Positions 55,255 to 63,578 of a stretch of DNA of 64,000 nt are shown piece by piece. Below the pieces are notes generated by a model, which had not been told where the DNA came from, did no database searches, and saw only the letters and a list, made by a program, of their open reading frames with translations. The DNA is from Myxococcus sp. CA023 (GTDB taxonomy: Bacteria; Myxococcota; Myxococcia; Myxococcales; Myxococcaceae). Numbering within the stretch: the first letter of the stretch is position 1; each line of letters starts with the position of its first letter. The DNA lies in the NCBI RefSeq assembly GCF_010998615.1, contig NZ_JAAEAH010000036.1, forward strand, positions 22,231 to 86,230. Reading direction: 5' to 3'. Both the position numbers and the translations under genes were made by a program.

Positions 55255-58026
55255 TCAAGGCACCGGGAAGTGCCGGACCTCACCGCTCTCCAAATCCAGC
55301 CACACGCCCCGGCCACCCGCGTCGAATGCCAGCAAGACGCTGTCCGTGAGCCGCACCCTCGGGCGGGCATTCCCTTCGAACGTCAACACGGCGCGGGAAA
55401 ATCCGCGCCTGTCTGTCAACTGAAGCTGCCAATCCGGCCCCAAATCCATCAACTCCAAAAACCATTCCCTCGAGAGAAAGATGCCCTTGAGCGTCTCGTG
55501 GTCGCACTCCGTCCGAACCCGATTGCGAAGTGACACGGGCTGCACCCAAGCCAGCGAGCTCCTCAGATGATTCCATCCGCGTGCCACATCCTCGGGGTTG
55601 GAGGGATATTCCATGCACAGGACAGCAGCCTCACCGTCCGGGACCACGGACTGATGCCAGCTCACCATTCTCGGGTCCGACACCTCTGGAGGCAGCTCCG
55701 AACGGTCGCGCAATGTGGGCCCGTCCGCGAGCGTATACGTCCACCGCTCCTGTGCTCCGACGATGAAACTCATGTGTGTGGCATCCGCCGCAATGGAAAA
55801 CGCACGGCTGGCAAGTTCCGGGACTCGCCAGAGCGCGCGGCAATCAGCGGCGAGCGCATCCACCATCATCACCATGTTTTCAGAGGTCACGAACCAGACA
55901 TTGCCGTCGTAGCTGGGGGACCAGTCCGTCAATGACATATCGACCCAGGGGCTGCACCTGCGTGCGACCAGGTCCAGCCGGGACAGGCGCCACACCTCGT
56001 CCCGCCGCGCGAGTGCCAGGACCCGGTCCCCATGGATGGAAGGCACCAGGTGGAAGGCCGGCACGTCGAAGTGCGCCACCGTCCGGCCGTCCTCGCGAAC
56101 CAGCCGCGCCCCCGCTTCCCCCAGTGCGTACAGCAGCCGGCCGTCTGGCAGCACCACCACGTCATGAAGCGTGAAGGTCCCCGCTTCTGAGGCCCGCACC
56201 GTGATGTCGATGCGCGGCCGTGCATGGGTATCGCGCCACGCGGGGTGGGTATTGTCGGCCAGCGACGGCAGGTCCGTGTGCAAGGTGCCGTCGGGCGCGT
56301 CGCCCAACAAGCGCTTGATGAGGCTCTGGTCCGAGGTGAAGCGGGCATTGCCCGCCGCCCGGTCCCGAAGCAACGCACGCAGCGTGGGCACCACCAGCGC
56401 GGTGCGGTTGGCGGAAGGAGGCTCTTCCACGAGCGCCAGTCCAAAGACGAAGCGCTCGGACGCGCGTTCCGGCGCGTCGTCGTCGAGCAACTCACGCACC
56501 CGCGCACCCGCCACCGTCAGCCCATCCGCGAACGCCGTGGCCCACATCGCCAGCAGCCGAGCGCCCGTCGCGCCACCACTCGCCACGCCCCGCTCCAGCC
56601 ATTCGCGCGCCGGGGCACGATTCTTCGCCACCGGCCACACCACCTGAACGGCGCGCGCGTAGTCGCCGGCCTCGGCGAGCGTCTCCGCCCACAGCAGGCG
56701 GAGCGCAAGGGCCTCCGGTGGATTCGAACGCTCCAGCCGCGCCACCGCGTCCCCGAAGGCCCCACTGCGTCGGGCGATGGCGACGGCGCGCGCTACGTCC
56801 CGAGCCAGGAACCACTGACGCACCACGAGCCCCGGAGCCAGCTTGCGCCCCTCGGCCAGCTCCGCCGCCAGCTTGAAGCGCCCATGCCGCTCCAGGAAGG
56901 ACACGGCTTCCTCGACGGCGCCCAGCAGCTCCGCGAGGACGAACGCGGCTTCGTCGATGCGCCCCTCGCGCTCGAAGCGACGGAAGGCCTCGCGGTAGCG
57001 CTGCTGGAGCGCGGAGTAGAGCTCAGCTCCTCCCCCGAACACGGCCCCCGCCGCTCCCCGCGCCTCCGTCTGGAGGGTGAGTTGCGCACGAGGCCCTGGC
57101 AGCCCCAAGGCCTCGCGTGCGTTCTCGCTCAGCTCCTTGCCCAGTGGAATGGCGTGCCGCAGTGCCTCGTCGAGGTTGCCCTCCTCGAACATGTCGAAGA
57201 GGCGGCGCACGTACTCCGCCTTCCGCTGCCGCGCCCACGCGCCGAGCAGGGTGTTGCGCCTCATCCAGTCGGACAGCCAGCTCCAGGGACTCGGGCCCTG
57301 TAGTGATCCGGGGGCCACCGCTCCCAAGAGCGCGGCCCCAAGCCGCGCCAGCCATCCTGGCCAGCCACGCCCGGACTCGCCGCCTCCGCGCACTGGCGCG
57401 CCCTGACGGGAGAACTTCTCGCGCAGCCGTGCCCACCATCCCGGGCGGCGCGCCCCAGCGGAGATGGGAGCGCGGCGCCCCTCCATGCGAGCGAGCATTT
57501 CCTGTGCTTCAGCAGACGACTCGGGCACGCCGGGACCGAAGCGTTCGCGCGACGGCGGAGGCACAGGCTCCAGCACGGGCACGGGGGGCGGCGGCGCGCC
57601 CAGCGTCTCCGGGGCTCGGAGCGTCCACGCGGACACATCGAGCCATGTCGACACATCCACCCGCGGCATCGCACCGACAGAGAACACCAGGGACCGTCCC
57701 CTGAGGACCAGCAACGCCGCGCCGTCATGGAGACTCGGGTTCCGACGCTCCGCTGGAGACAAGGGCGCCGAGGAGAGGACGCCGTACTCCCGAGTGAGCG
57801 GCAGCCCCAGCGCGGCTTCGCACACCACCGTGCGTGGCGCGGACATCTCCACAAGATATCCACCCGCCACGGCGTGAACGGACATGCCGGGCGTCCACAC
57901 CGCCAGGATCCGGCGGCGAGCCTCCGCCTCACCGAGCAGGGCCGGATCGAGCCAGAAAGCCGAGGCCCGGACCGTGCTCCGATGCACCTGCTGCCGGGGC
58001 CGTAGCCCCGCACGTGCAGTGCTCAT
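55255..58026 (-). CDS. bpX6-type beta-propeller component of a MoxR-vWA ternary system
   Basis: 923 residues, last gene of the operon. The N-terminal domain (about 10-135; VHRSTVRASAFWLDPALLGE, AVAGGYLVEMSAPRTVVCEA) matches what I know as the bpX6 domain. A proline-rich linker, basic segments and a helical TPR-like middle (about 270-560; LFDMFEEGNLDEALRHAIPL, YREAFRRFEREGRIDEAAFV) follow. The C-terminal third (about 600-920) has repeated WD-like blades (DVVVLPDGRLLYALGEAGAR, ARGWNHLRSSLAW). It starts inside the stop codon of the vWA gene (ATGA at 58023-58026). No signal peptide. It probably scaffolds recognition of a target that the ATPase remodels. Confidence 0.75.
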   Translation of the reverse strand: MSTARAGLRPRQQVHRSTVRASAFWLDPALLGEAEARRRILAVWTPGMSVHAVAGGYLVEMSAPRTVVCEAALGLPLTREYGVLSSAPLSPAERRNPSLHDGAALLVLRGRSLVFSVGAMPRVDVSTWLDVSAWTLRAPETLGAPPPPVPVLEPVPPPSRERFGPGVPESSAEAQEMLARMEGRRAPISAGARRPGWWARLREKFSRQGAPVRGGGESGRGWPGWLARLGAALLGAVAPGSLQGPSPWSWLSDWMRRNTLLGAWARQRKAEYVRRLFDMFEEGNLDEALRHAIPLGKELSENAREALGLPGPRAQLTLQTEARGAAGAVFGGGAELYSALQQRYREAFRRFEREGRIDEAAFVLAELLGAVEEAVSFLERHGRFKLAAELAEGRKLAPGLVVRQWFLARDVARAVAIARRSGAFGDAVARLERSNPPEALALRLLWAETLAEAGDYARAVQVVWPVAKNRAPAREWLERGVASGGATGARLLAMWATAFADGLTVAGARVRELLDDDAPERASERFVFGLALVEEPPSANRTALVVPTLRALLRDRAAGNARFTSDQSLIKRLLGDAPDGTLHTDLPSLADNTHPAWRDTHARPRIDITVRASEAGTFTLHDVVVLPDGRLLYALGEAGARLVREDGRTVAHFDVPAFHLVPSIHGDRVLALARRDEVWRLSRLDLVARRCSPWVDMSLTDWSPSYDGNVWFVTSENMVMMVDALAADCRALWRVPELASRAFSIAADATHMSFIVGAQERWTYTLADGPTLRDRSELPPEVSDPRMVSWHQSVVPDGEAAVLCMEYPSNPEDVARGWNHLRSSLAWVQPVSLRNRVRTECDHETLKGIFLSREWFLELMDLGPDWQLQLTDRRGFSRAVLTFEGNARPRVRLTDSVLLAFDAGGRGVWLDLESGEVRHFPVP

Positions 58027-59849
58027 CCCCCGCCCCCCGTATGAATACGGCACAGCACCGCTTCATGCTCCAGGTGGTACAGCACCAGCTCGCCTTCCGT
58101 CGTCAGCCACCCGAGCACAGGCACCGCATGGCTGGCCTCCGCGTGGACCACGTCAGCGGCGGCTACCGCCAGCTTGAACTGGTGCTGGAGCCCCACGTTC
58201 CAGAAGGTTCGCTGGTCCGGGTCGAGCGCCAACAGTCCGGCCTCTCCTTTCGCCTGCGGACAGACCCCGAGGCCCACGGCTCGCAATCCCGAGCGCAGCG
58301 TCACGAATTGCACCGAGTCCCGATGGTGTAAACACCACATGCCTGGGATTTTGTTCACCGCGAGCAACCCAGCATCCGGATGCCCCGAATGGTGCGATGC
58401 ACCGAACCAGAGGGTGTCGCCCCTCGAGTCCTGCAGGCGAACCTGGCGCACCTCCTTCGCACTCACGATGCCCAGCCGCATGCTACTCGCAGCCCCCCCA
58501 TTTTCGTCGCGCGTCACGACGATGCTGGAGCCCTTCACGTGAGCGGCGGCGATGACCCGCTGAGCCACCTGGGCGGAGACCACGCGGCGGGAGGAGGCGT
58601 CCTCCTCGAAGAAATAGAGCCTGTCGTCCAGGCCGGACAGGAGCACGCACTCCCGATTGAATGCATCGAGATACGTCGTCAGCCGGCCGGGGGGCTGTCC
58701 ACGAGCAGGATTGGGTGGATGCGCCTGCGTATCGCGCAGCGCCCAGGGGAACACCTTGGGCCCACGAGTCCTCGACTGATGTTGCAGTTGCCCCCGGAAG
58801 GCATAGGCATAGGCGCCCTGCCGCCGCATCAGCACGAGCAGCCCCCCCTGCCGCCGCCAACCCGCGCCCAGGAAGGTCTCATCACTCCGAGGCATCATCC
58901 GCTGGGGCCGAGCGAGGGTGGCGCGAGGAGAATTGGGCAGCGCCATGGCGCCGACGCCGCCCCCTTCGTAGAAGAGCATCAACCGGCGGCCATCCGCGGA
59001 GAAGGCAAACCCCGACACCCGCGAGTGCTGGACTGTCTTCACGGGCGCGGCGACGCGCGCGCGGAACGGGTCTCTCAACAGACGCACGCTGTCATCCGGA
59101 GACGGCAGGTCGAGCAACACGGAGCGCGGCGCGCGCGCGGCGGGATGCACCCCCACCGCGAGCTGGCGAACCTCGGGCGCCAGGACTTCGGAGACCTCGA
59201 TGCGCGAGAGCGTCTCCGCCCCCACGAGCCGGGACAGGCGAGAAGACCCCACCAGCCAGGCGTCCGCCGTCCGCGCGCCGAGCTCGAGTGCCTCACACCA
59301 GGCCGAGAGCCGCTCAGCCGAGGGCGGCACGGTGTCACGCGCGTTCAACCACGCGCCCAGCGTGGCGGGCGTCACTTCCGTGAACCAGCCACGCCGCGGG
59401 TCTGCCTGAAGCACGCCCCATGCGAACGTGGCGCCCGCGGCCTCCGCCCTGCGCGCCATGACGATGAGCAACGCGAGGTGCGCGATGCGCGGAGCGCCAA
59501 GCTGGTCTGGTCCCGCATCAAGCAACATCACCGTGCGATGCGCGCGCTGAGGCTGGCGAAACGAGGGCTTGAGATAGGACAGCTCTCCAAAGGCGGCACG
59601 GCGCACCAGTTCGTCAGGTGCCTCCATGGCCCACAGCCATTCACTCACCAGCAGCCGGTCGAAGGAGCCTCTTCGCGACAGGCCGTCATACCCTTGAGGC
59701 TCACCGCCCTCCCTCTCCGAGGGCGCCCGCAGCGGCCCTAGCGCCACGGACAACCGGGCAACCAGCGGGCCCAGGTTCAGCGCCACCTCCAGCGGGAACT
59801 TCGCGAGGATCGACGCCCAGGGGCGTAACGCATGAGGCAACGTGCTCAC
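58023..59849 (-). CDS. vWA domain fused to a beta-propeller (bpX), ternary-system component
   Basis: 608 residues from a GTG at 59849 that overlaps the stop of the gene before it by 4 bp (GTGA). Residues about 95-245 form a von Willebrand A-like domain: HRTVMLLDAGPDQLGAPRIA, RRAEAAGATFAWGVLQADPR. The metal-site motif DxSxS is replaced by DAGPD (Asp111), so metal binding is probably lost or altered. The rest is a beta-propeller (HSRVSGFAFSADGRRLMLFY, LDDRLYFFEEDASSRR). In MoxR-vWA pairs the ATPase acts on or through the vWA protein. The frame is open upstream to 60377 but that part is a shadow of the neighbouring gene. Confidence 0.8.
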   Translation of the reverse strand: MSTLPHALRPWASILAKFPLEVALNLGPLVARLSVALGPLRAPSEREGGEPQGYDGLSRRGSFDRLLVSEWLWAMEAPDELVRRAAFGELSYLKPSFRQPQRAHRTVMLLDAGPDQLGAPRIAHLALLIVMARRAEAAGATFAWGVLQADPRRGWFTEVTPATLGAWLNARDTVPPSAERLSAWCEALELGARTADAWLVGSSRLSRLVGAETLSRIEVSEVLAPEVRQLAVGVHPAARAPRSVLLDLPSPDDSVRLLRDPFRARVAAPVKTVQHSRVSGFAFSADGRRLMLFYEGGGVGAMALPNSPRATLARPQRMMPRSDETFLGAGWRRQGGLLVLMRRQGAYAYAFRGQLQHQSRTRGPKVFPWALRDTQAHPPNPARGQPPGRLTTYLDAFNRECVLLSGLDDRLYFFEEDASSRRVVSAQVAQRVIAAAHVKGSSIVVTRDENGGAASSMRLGIVSAKEVRQVRLQDSRGDTLWFGASHHSGHPDAGLLAVNKIPGMWCLHHRDSVQFVTLRSGLRAVGLGVCPQAKGEAGLLALDPDQRTFWNVGLQHQFKLAVAAADVVHAEASHAVPVLGWLTTEGELVLYHLEHEAVLCRIHTGGGG

Positions 59850-60349
59850 GGCGTGTCCCCCGACGTCCCCGTGTCCAGCCAGGCCTGAAGCGTGACACGC
59901 GACACGGGCCGCGCGGCGTCCATGCGGACGAGACACCTGGACGCGGGCAGCACCGCCAACTTCGCTCCCCCCGCGTGCGCATGCACCACGAACGCACGCT
60001 CCAGCAACGAAGCCGCCACATCTGGCGCCAACGCACAGGGAAGCAACAGCGAGGGCGCCGCGGCATCCCGCCCCAGGTACACGGCGCCGTCGACCCATGG
60101 CAGCGACGCCGAGGCCCCGAGGAGCACCAGGAGGCCCCGCCCCGCGACGCCTTCCCAACTGGCAAGGCGTGCGTCGTCCTCCGCGAGCACCCGGCGAGCG
60201 AGCGCCACCGCCACGGGTCCTTCTCCTGCCACGGCGAGCGGCTCCAGCGGCTCGGCGCGCGAACGCCACCGCACCGGCAGGCGAGCGGCGTCTTCGCCGC
60301 GCGTCTCCAGCGCGTCCCCCGTCCGCGAGTCTCTTCCCGTTGCGCTCAC
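59846..60349 (-). CDS. bpX5-like small component of the ternary system
   Basis: 167 residues from a GTG at 60349, overlapping the preceding stop (GTGA) and ending in the next GTGA. It has VRWRSRAEPLEPLAVAGEGP, WEGVAGRGLLVLLGASASLP, WVDGAVYLGRDAAAPSLLLP, then SRVTLQAWLDTG. This order of motifs, with the LPWVDGAVYLG core, fits the domain described as bpX5 in MoxR-vWA-beta-propeller ternary systems; the domain name is from memory. No catalytic residues are evident. Always encoded between MoxR and vWA components, it is thought to help assembly. Confidence 0.7.
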   Translation of the reverse strand: MSATGRDSRTGDALETRGEDAARLPVRWRSRAEPLEPLAVAGEGPVAVALARRVLAEDDARLASWEGVAGRGLLVLLGASASLPWVDGAVYLGRDAAAPSLLLPCALAPDVAASLLERAFVVHAHAGGAKLAVLPASRCLVRMDAARPVSRVTLQAWLDTGTSGDTP

Positions 60350-60474
60350 GGCGCGTCAGCCACCGCACCCCGGCCACGAGGCGGCGCCTCCGGAAACCGA
60401 TGCGCGGAGCCTCCAGGCTCGCGGGCCTGCGTCCAGGCAGTGGCGGAGACAGCGCGGGAACCCTGCGCGCTCAC
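60346..60474 (-). CDS. 42-residue ORF coupled between moxR and the bpX5-like gene
   Basis: It starts at a GTG at 60474 that overlaps the moxR stop, and its TGA (60346-60348) overlaps the start of the bpX5-like gene, the same geometry as the other junctions of the operon. The peptide is short and Ala/Pro/Gly/Arg-rich (AWTQAREPGGSAHRFPEAPP) with no recognised domain. It may be a small component, a degenerate bpX4 relative, or a leader ORF that keeps ribosomes moving along the message. Real translation is unproven. Confidence 0.5.
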   Translation of the reverse strand: MSAQGSRAVSATAWTQAREPGGSAHRFPEAPPRGRGAVADAP

Positions 60475-61652
60475 ACCGCCACCTCCGCTTCGGATGACTC
60501 GAGCCCTGAAGCGCCGTAGGCGAGCACACCCGCCACCTCCGCGCGAAGCACCTTCAAGTCATCGGGAAGCGACTCGGGAGCGAAGCCCGCGTCCATCTCT
60601 CGCGCCACGCCCTCCAGCTTGAGCCGCCACGCGGCGAACGCTTCGCCATGGCCATCCACGGGCCGCTCCGCCAGCAGCGCCTGCCCCGCGGAAGCGATGC
60701 GCCGCGCCCGCGCCAGGGGGCCAGCGCTGGCCTCCAGCGCCGCCGCCGGCAGGGCCGGGTTCTCCGTCCCGGCGAGCACGTCCCGCAGCACGTCCCGAGC
60801 GAGCGCCTGGGCCTCCTTCGTCGGCACGGCATACACGAGCGGCCACAGGTCCGCGGTCCCTGGCGTGCGCCGGCCCGCGAGCGCCGCGGCGGCTGCGATG
60901 AGCTTCTGGACCTTCACCGCGCGGCGGTCGGACAAGGCCACGCCTGCGGCGCGCAACGTGCGCAGCGCATGGGCCAGGTGGGGGCGTACCCCGGAGAGGT
61001 CCGCCTCACGCGCGGCCTGGGCGACCACGTCCAGGGACTCCAGCGAGGTGACATGCGCGTCCGCGTCCCCCCACAGTGAAGCGCCGCCCGCGAGCAACTC
61101 CTCCAGCCGCGGGTCTGGCACGGGCTCGACGAAGATGCGTGCGAGGAACCGGTCCGCGAAGGCAGCCAGCGACTCGTCTTCCGGCAAGGCATTGGAGGCG
61201 CCCACGCAGACGCGCAGGGGGCAGCGCATCCGGGTGTGGCCGCGCCGGAAGGTGCGCTCATTGAGGAGGCCCAGCAGCGTATTCAGGATGGCGGTGGAGC
61301 CAAGGAACACCTCATCGAGGAAGGCGACCTCGGCCTCGGGCAGCATGCCCTGGGTCTCCGTTTCGACGATGCCCTCGCGCAGCTTGCGCAGGTCCACGGG
61401 GCCGAAGAGCTCGGAGGGCTCGGTGAAGCGGCCCAGGAGGTACTCGAAATACGAGCCGCCCAGGACGCGTGCGGTGCGCCGCACGGCCTCGCTCTTCGCG
61501 GTGCCCGGCGGACCGATGACGAGCAGGTGCTCCCCCGCCACGGCGGAGAGCGCGACGAGCTCCACCATCGCCTCGCGTTCGACCAGGCCCCGGCCCGCAC
61601 TGGAGAGTGCGTCACGAACAGCGGAGGCGGCGGATTCGAAGGAGATGGACAT
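60471..61652 (-). CDS. MoxR-family AAA+ ATPase, first gene of the ternary system
   Basis: 393 residues from the ATG at 61652. Walker A is GPPGTAKSEAVRRTA (about 47-54 core), Walker B is VAFLDEVF (Asp113-Glu114), and sensor 1 lies in ASNALPEDES (about 152-161). TEPSELFGPVDLRKLREG and LLNERTFRRG are MoxR-specific helix-2 insert elements; a lid domain follows. MoxR ATPases use ATP to remodel or load cofactors into vWA-linked proteins. Here the following genes, all overlapping by a few bases, encode vWA and propeller proteins, which defines the ternary system. About 200 bp upstream lies the divergent outer-membrane gene start, so the promoter is between 61653 and 61856. Confidence 0.9.
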   Translation of the reverse strand: MSISFESAASAVRDALSSAGRGLVEREAMVELVALSAVAGEHLLVIGPPGTAKSEAVRRTARVLGGSYFEYLLGRFTEPSELFGPVDLRKLREGIVETETQGMLPEAEVAFLDEVFLGSTAILNTLLGLLNERTFRRGHTRMRCPLRVCVGASNALPEDESLAAFADRFLARIFVEPVPDPRLEELLAGGASLWGDADAHVTSLESLDVVAQAAREADLSGVRPHLAHALRTLRAAGVALSDRRAVKVQKLIAAAAALAGRRTPGTADLWPLVYAVPTKEAQALARDVLRDVLAGTENPALPAAALEASAGPLARARRIASAGQALLAERPVDGHGEAFAAWRLKLEGVAREMDAGFAPESLPDDLKVLRAEVAGVLAYGASGLESSEAEVAV

Positions 61653-61856
61653 GGAACACCACCCTAACTTCCGGACTTGCCCTCCGGAAGCACATGCAGG
61701 TCCCCACCCCACCCTCCATTCCGACAGGCCGGCAGTAGTTGGACTGTCCGCAGGGATGCGCATCGCCACACCGAGGCGCGCGCGTCCGCCTGATTTCATG
61801 ACACGCAGCGGCACTCGGAGTCCCCCACGGCGACCTCCAGGCATAGACTGCAACGC

Positions 61857-62450
61857 ATGAGAAAGCAGTCGATGTGGGTGGCGGTGGTGGGCGTGCTGTG
61901 TGTAGGAACGGACGCGGTGGCGGCAGGCTGGAATGGCTATGCATCGCTGGGCGCCGGCATCACCCTGGACCATTTGAGCAACTTCCGCACGAAGGGCCCG
62001 GCGCTGCACGGATACCTGGGCCTGGAGACCCCACCCGGGCTGTCGGTGGGCCTGCTGGCGGAAATCTCCGAGACGTGGGGCCAGCAGTTCCCGGACGCGA
62101 TGCGACCGGGGCAGTTGGAGCGCGCGCAGCTCGACTACCGGGCAGTGGGCATCGAGGCGCGGCTGCGCTTCTTCCAGGACAAGCCCATCACGCCGTGGGT
62201 GGGCGCGCGGCTGTCGAAGAGCTGGGGGAGCACCTTCACGCCGGACGACGTGGGCACCTGGCTGCGGCAGAACATCGACACCACGAGCATGGCCTTCCGG
62301 GTGGGCGTGGACGGCTGGTTCAGCGACCGTTGGGGCGTGTCCGTCTCCACGGGCTTCCAGTTCTGTGACGTGAAGCTGACGTCCAACGCGCTCAACCAGT
62401 GCGCCAAGCTCATGCAGTCGGTGATTGCCGGGCCGGTGTTGCGCATCTGA
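61857..62450 (+). CDS. Predicted outer-membrane protein
   Basis: 197 residues with signal QSMWVAVVGVLCVGTDAVAA. The mature part shows beta-barrel strand patterns with aromatic girdle residues (LHGYLGLETPPGLSVGLLAE, YRAVGIEARLRFFQDKPITP, WGARLSKSWGS-like turns) and ends in GPVLRI. Eight-strand OmpA/OmpW-like barrels have this size. No binding motif is visible. It diverges from the MoxR gene, with 204 bp between the starts. Confidence 0.65.
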   Translation: MRKQSMWVAVVGVLCVGTDAVAAGWNGYASLGAGITLDHLSNFRTKGPALHGYLGLETPPGLSVGLLAEISETWGQQFPDAMRPGQLERAQLDYRAVGIEARLRFFQDKPITPWVGARLSKSWGSTFTPDDVGTWLRQNIDTTSMAFRVGVDGWFSDRWGVSVSTGFQFCDVKLTSNALNQCAKLMQSVIAGPVLRI

Positions 62451-62487
62451 AGCCACGGCCCCGCGCGCCCGTTAGAGTGGGCCTGTC

Positions 62488-63204
62488 ATGAGCACTTCGA
62501 CGACATCGCCTTCTGCCGTGGGTCCTCGCTGGCTGTACCTGCACGGCTTCGCCTCGGGTCCGGATTCAAAGAAGGGTGTGGCCGTGGCCCGGCACTACGC
62601 GGACCAGGGCATTCCGGTGGAGCGGTTGAACCTCCGCGTCCCCTCCATGGAGCAGCTGAGCCTGAGCGTCATGCTGGACACGGTGCTGGCCGCGATGGGC
62701 GGGCCCGAGGAGCGGGTGGTGCTCATCGGCTCCAGCCTGGGAGGCCTCACGGCGGCCCGGGTGGCGGAGCAGGACGCCCGCGTGTGTGCGCTGGTGCTGC
62801 TGGCGCCCGCCTTCCGCGTCGTCCCGCAGCTGCGCCGGAGAATGGGGGACGCGGCGTGGCAGCATTGGCAGACGTCGGGCTGGATTGAGACGGACGACTT
62901 CACGACGCAGCGCAAGGTGCGCATCCATTCGGGCTTCATCGCCGACGCGGAGGCAGTGGACGCCCGCACGGGTGGCTGGCCCGACGTGCGCGTCCCGACG
63001 CTCATCATCCACGGCCGTCAGGATGACACCTGTGACGTCCAAAACTCGCGCCAGTGGGCGGAGGGCAAGCGCCACGTCCGGCTGGTGGAGGTGGACGATG
63101 GTCACGAGCTCACCGCGTCACTGCCGCGGATCCTGGAGGAGACGGAGGTGTTCCTCCGGCCCTGGGGCGCCCGGGGTCCTCGCGCTCAAAGTTCGATGCC
63201 GTAA
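62488..63204 (+). CDS. YqiA-like alpha/beta-hydrolase (esterase)
   Basis: 238 residues. RWLYLHGFASGPDSKKGVAV marks the oxyanion strand; the nucleophile is Ser83 in GSSLGG; the acid is in GRQDDTCD and the His in VDDGHEL. This is the short cap-less YqiA/UPF0227 esterase-like layout acting on small acyl or thio-esters; substrate unknown. It follows the outer-membrane gene by 37 bp on the same strand and may be its operon partner. The last residues overlap the stop of the convergent gene at 63186 by 19 bp. Confidence 0.85.
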   Translation: MSTSTTSPSAVGPRWLYLHGFASGPDSKKGVAVARHYADQGIPVERLNLRVPSMEQLSLSVMLDTVLAAMGGPEERVVLIGSSLGGLTAARVAEQDARVCALVLLAPAFRVVPQLRRRMGDAAWQHWQTSGWIETDDFTTQRKVRIHSGFIADAEAVDARTGGWPDVRVPTLIIHGRQDDTCDVQNSRQWAEGKRHVRLVEVDDGHELTASLPRILEETEVFLRPWGARGPRAQSSMP

Positions 63205-63524
63205 GCGGCAGCCTCCTGCTGCATGAAGCGGAGGATGTCGGGCGGCGTGTCGCTGTCCAACGTCAGACCCGTGCGCCGGCCGTCCACGGTGAATTCGAAC
63301 GTCGTCACCTGCCGGCCATGTGCGAAGGGAGGAGGGGCGCTGCGATCCTCCTTGAATTCGTCCAGCCGGCTCACGGCGATGAGCAACGTCGTGAGCCGAT
63401 GGGCGTTGGCCGCGTTCACGTCGGATAGGAACGAGCCGTTGCGCTTGAAACGGGCATCCCCGAAGACCTCAAGCCAGAAGTGCCGTGTATTGGGCATGCC
63501 CGGTGACTTCTGGAGCCTGAGCAC
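63186..63524 (-). CDS. Small protein of unknown function next to the CRISPR array
   Basis: 112 residues from a GTG at 63524 (GAGG 4 bp upstream); an ATG at 63497 is possible. RHFWLEVFGDARFKRNGSFL, NAANAHRLTTLLIAVSRLDE and FEFTVDGRRTGLTLDSDTP form a compact alpha/beta protein I do not recognise. It lies 54 bp beyond the trailer end of the CRISPR array and on the strand in which the array is probably transcribed, so read-through could reach it. The three final codons overlap the esterase end. Confidence 0.6.
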   Translation of the reverse strand: MLRLQKSPGMPNTRHFWLEVFGDARFKRNGSFLSDVNAANAHRLTTLLIAVSRLDEFKEDRSAPPPFAHGRQVTTFEFTVDGRRTGLTLDSDTPPDILRFMQQEAAAYGIEL

Positions 63525-63578
63525 GAGCGAGTCCTCGTGATCTGCTCCCCAATTTTCGGACCTGTTGAAGAGAGAGAG

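Noticed and set aside
55100..55265. A plus-strand stretch reading LLVTVDGVQVELEVDDARRR
   Set aside because: It looks slightly protein-like but has no start, no ribosome-binding site and ends soon after; too short to support as a gene remnant.
59850..60377. An N-terminal extension of the vWA protein
   Set aside because: It lies out of frame over the bpX5-like gene, is Arg/Gly-rich, and the GTGA overlap at 59846 gives a natural start.
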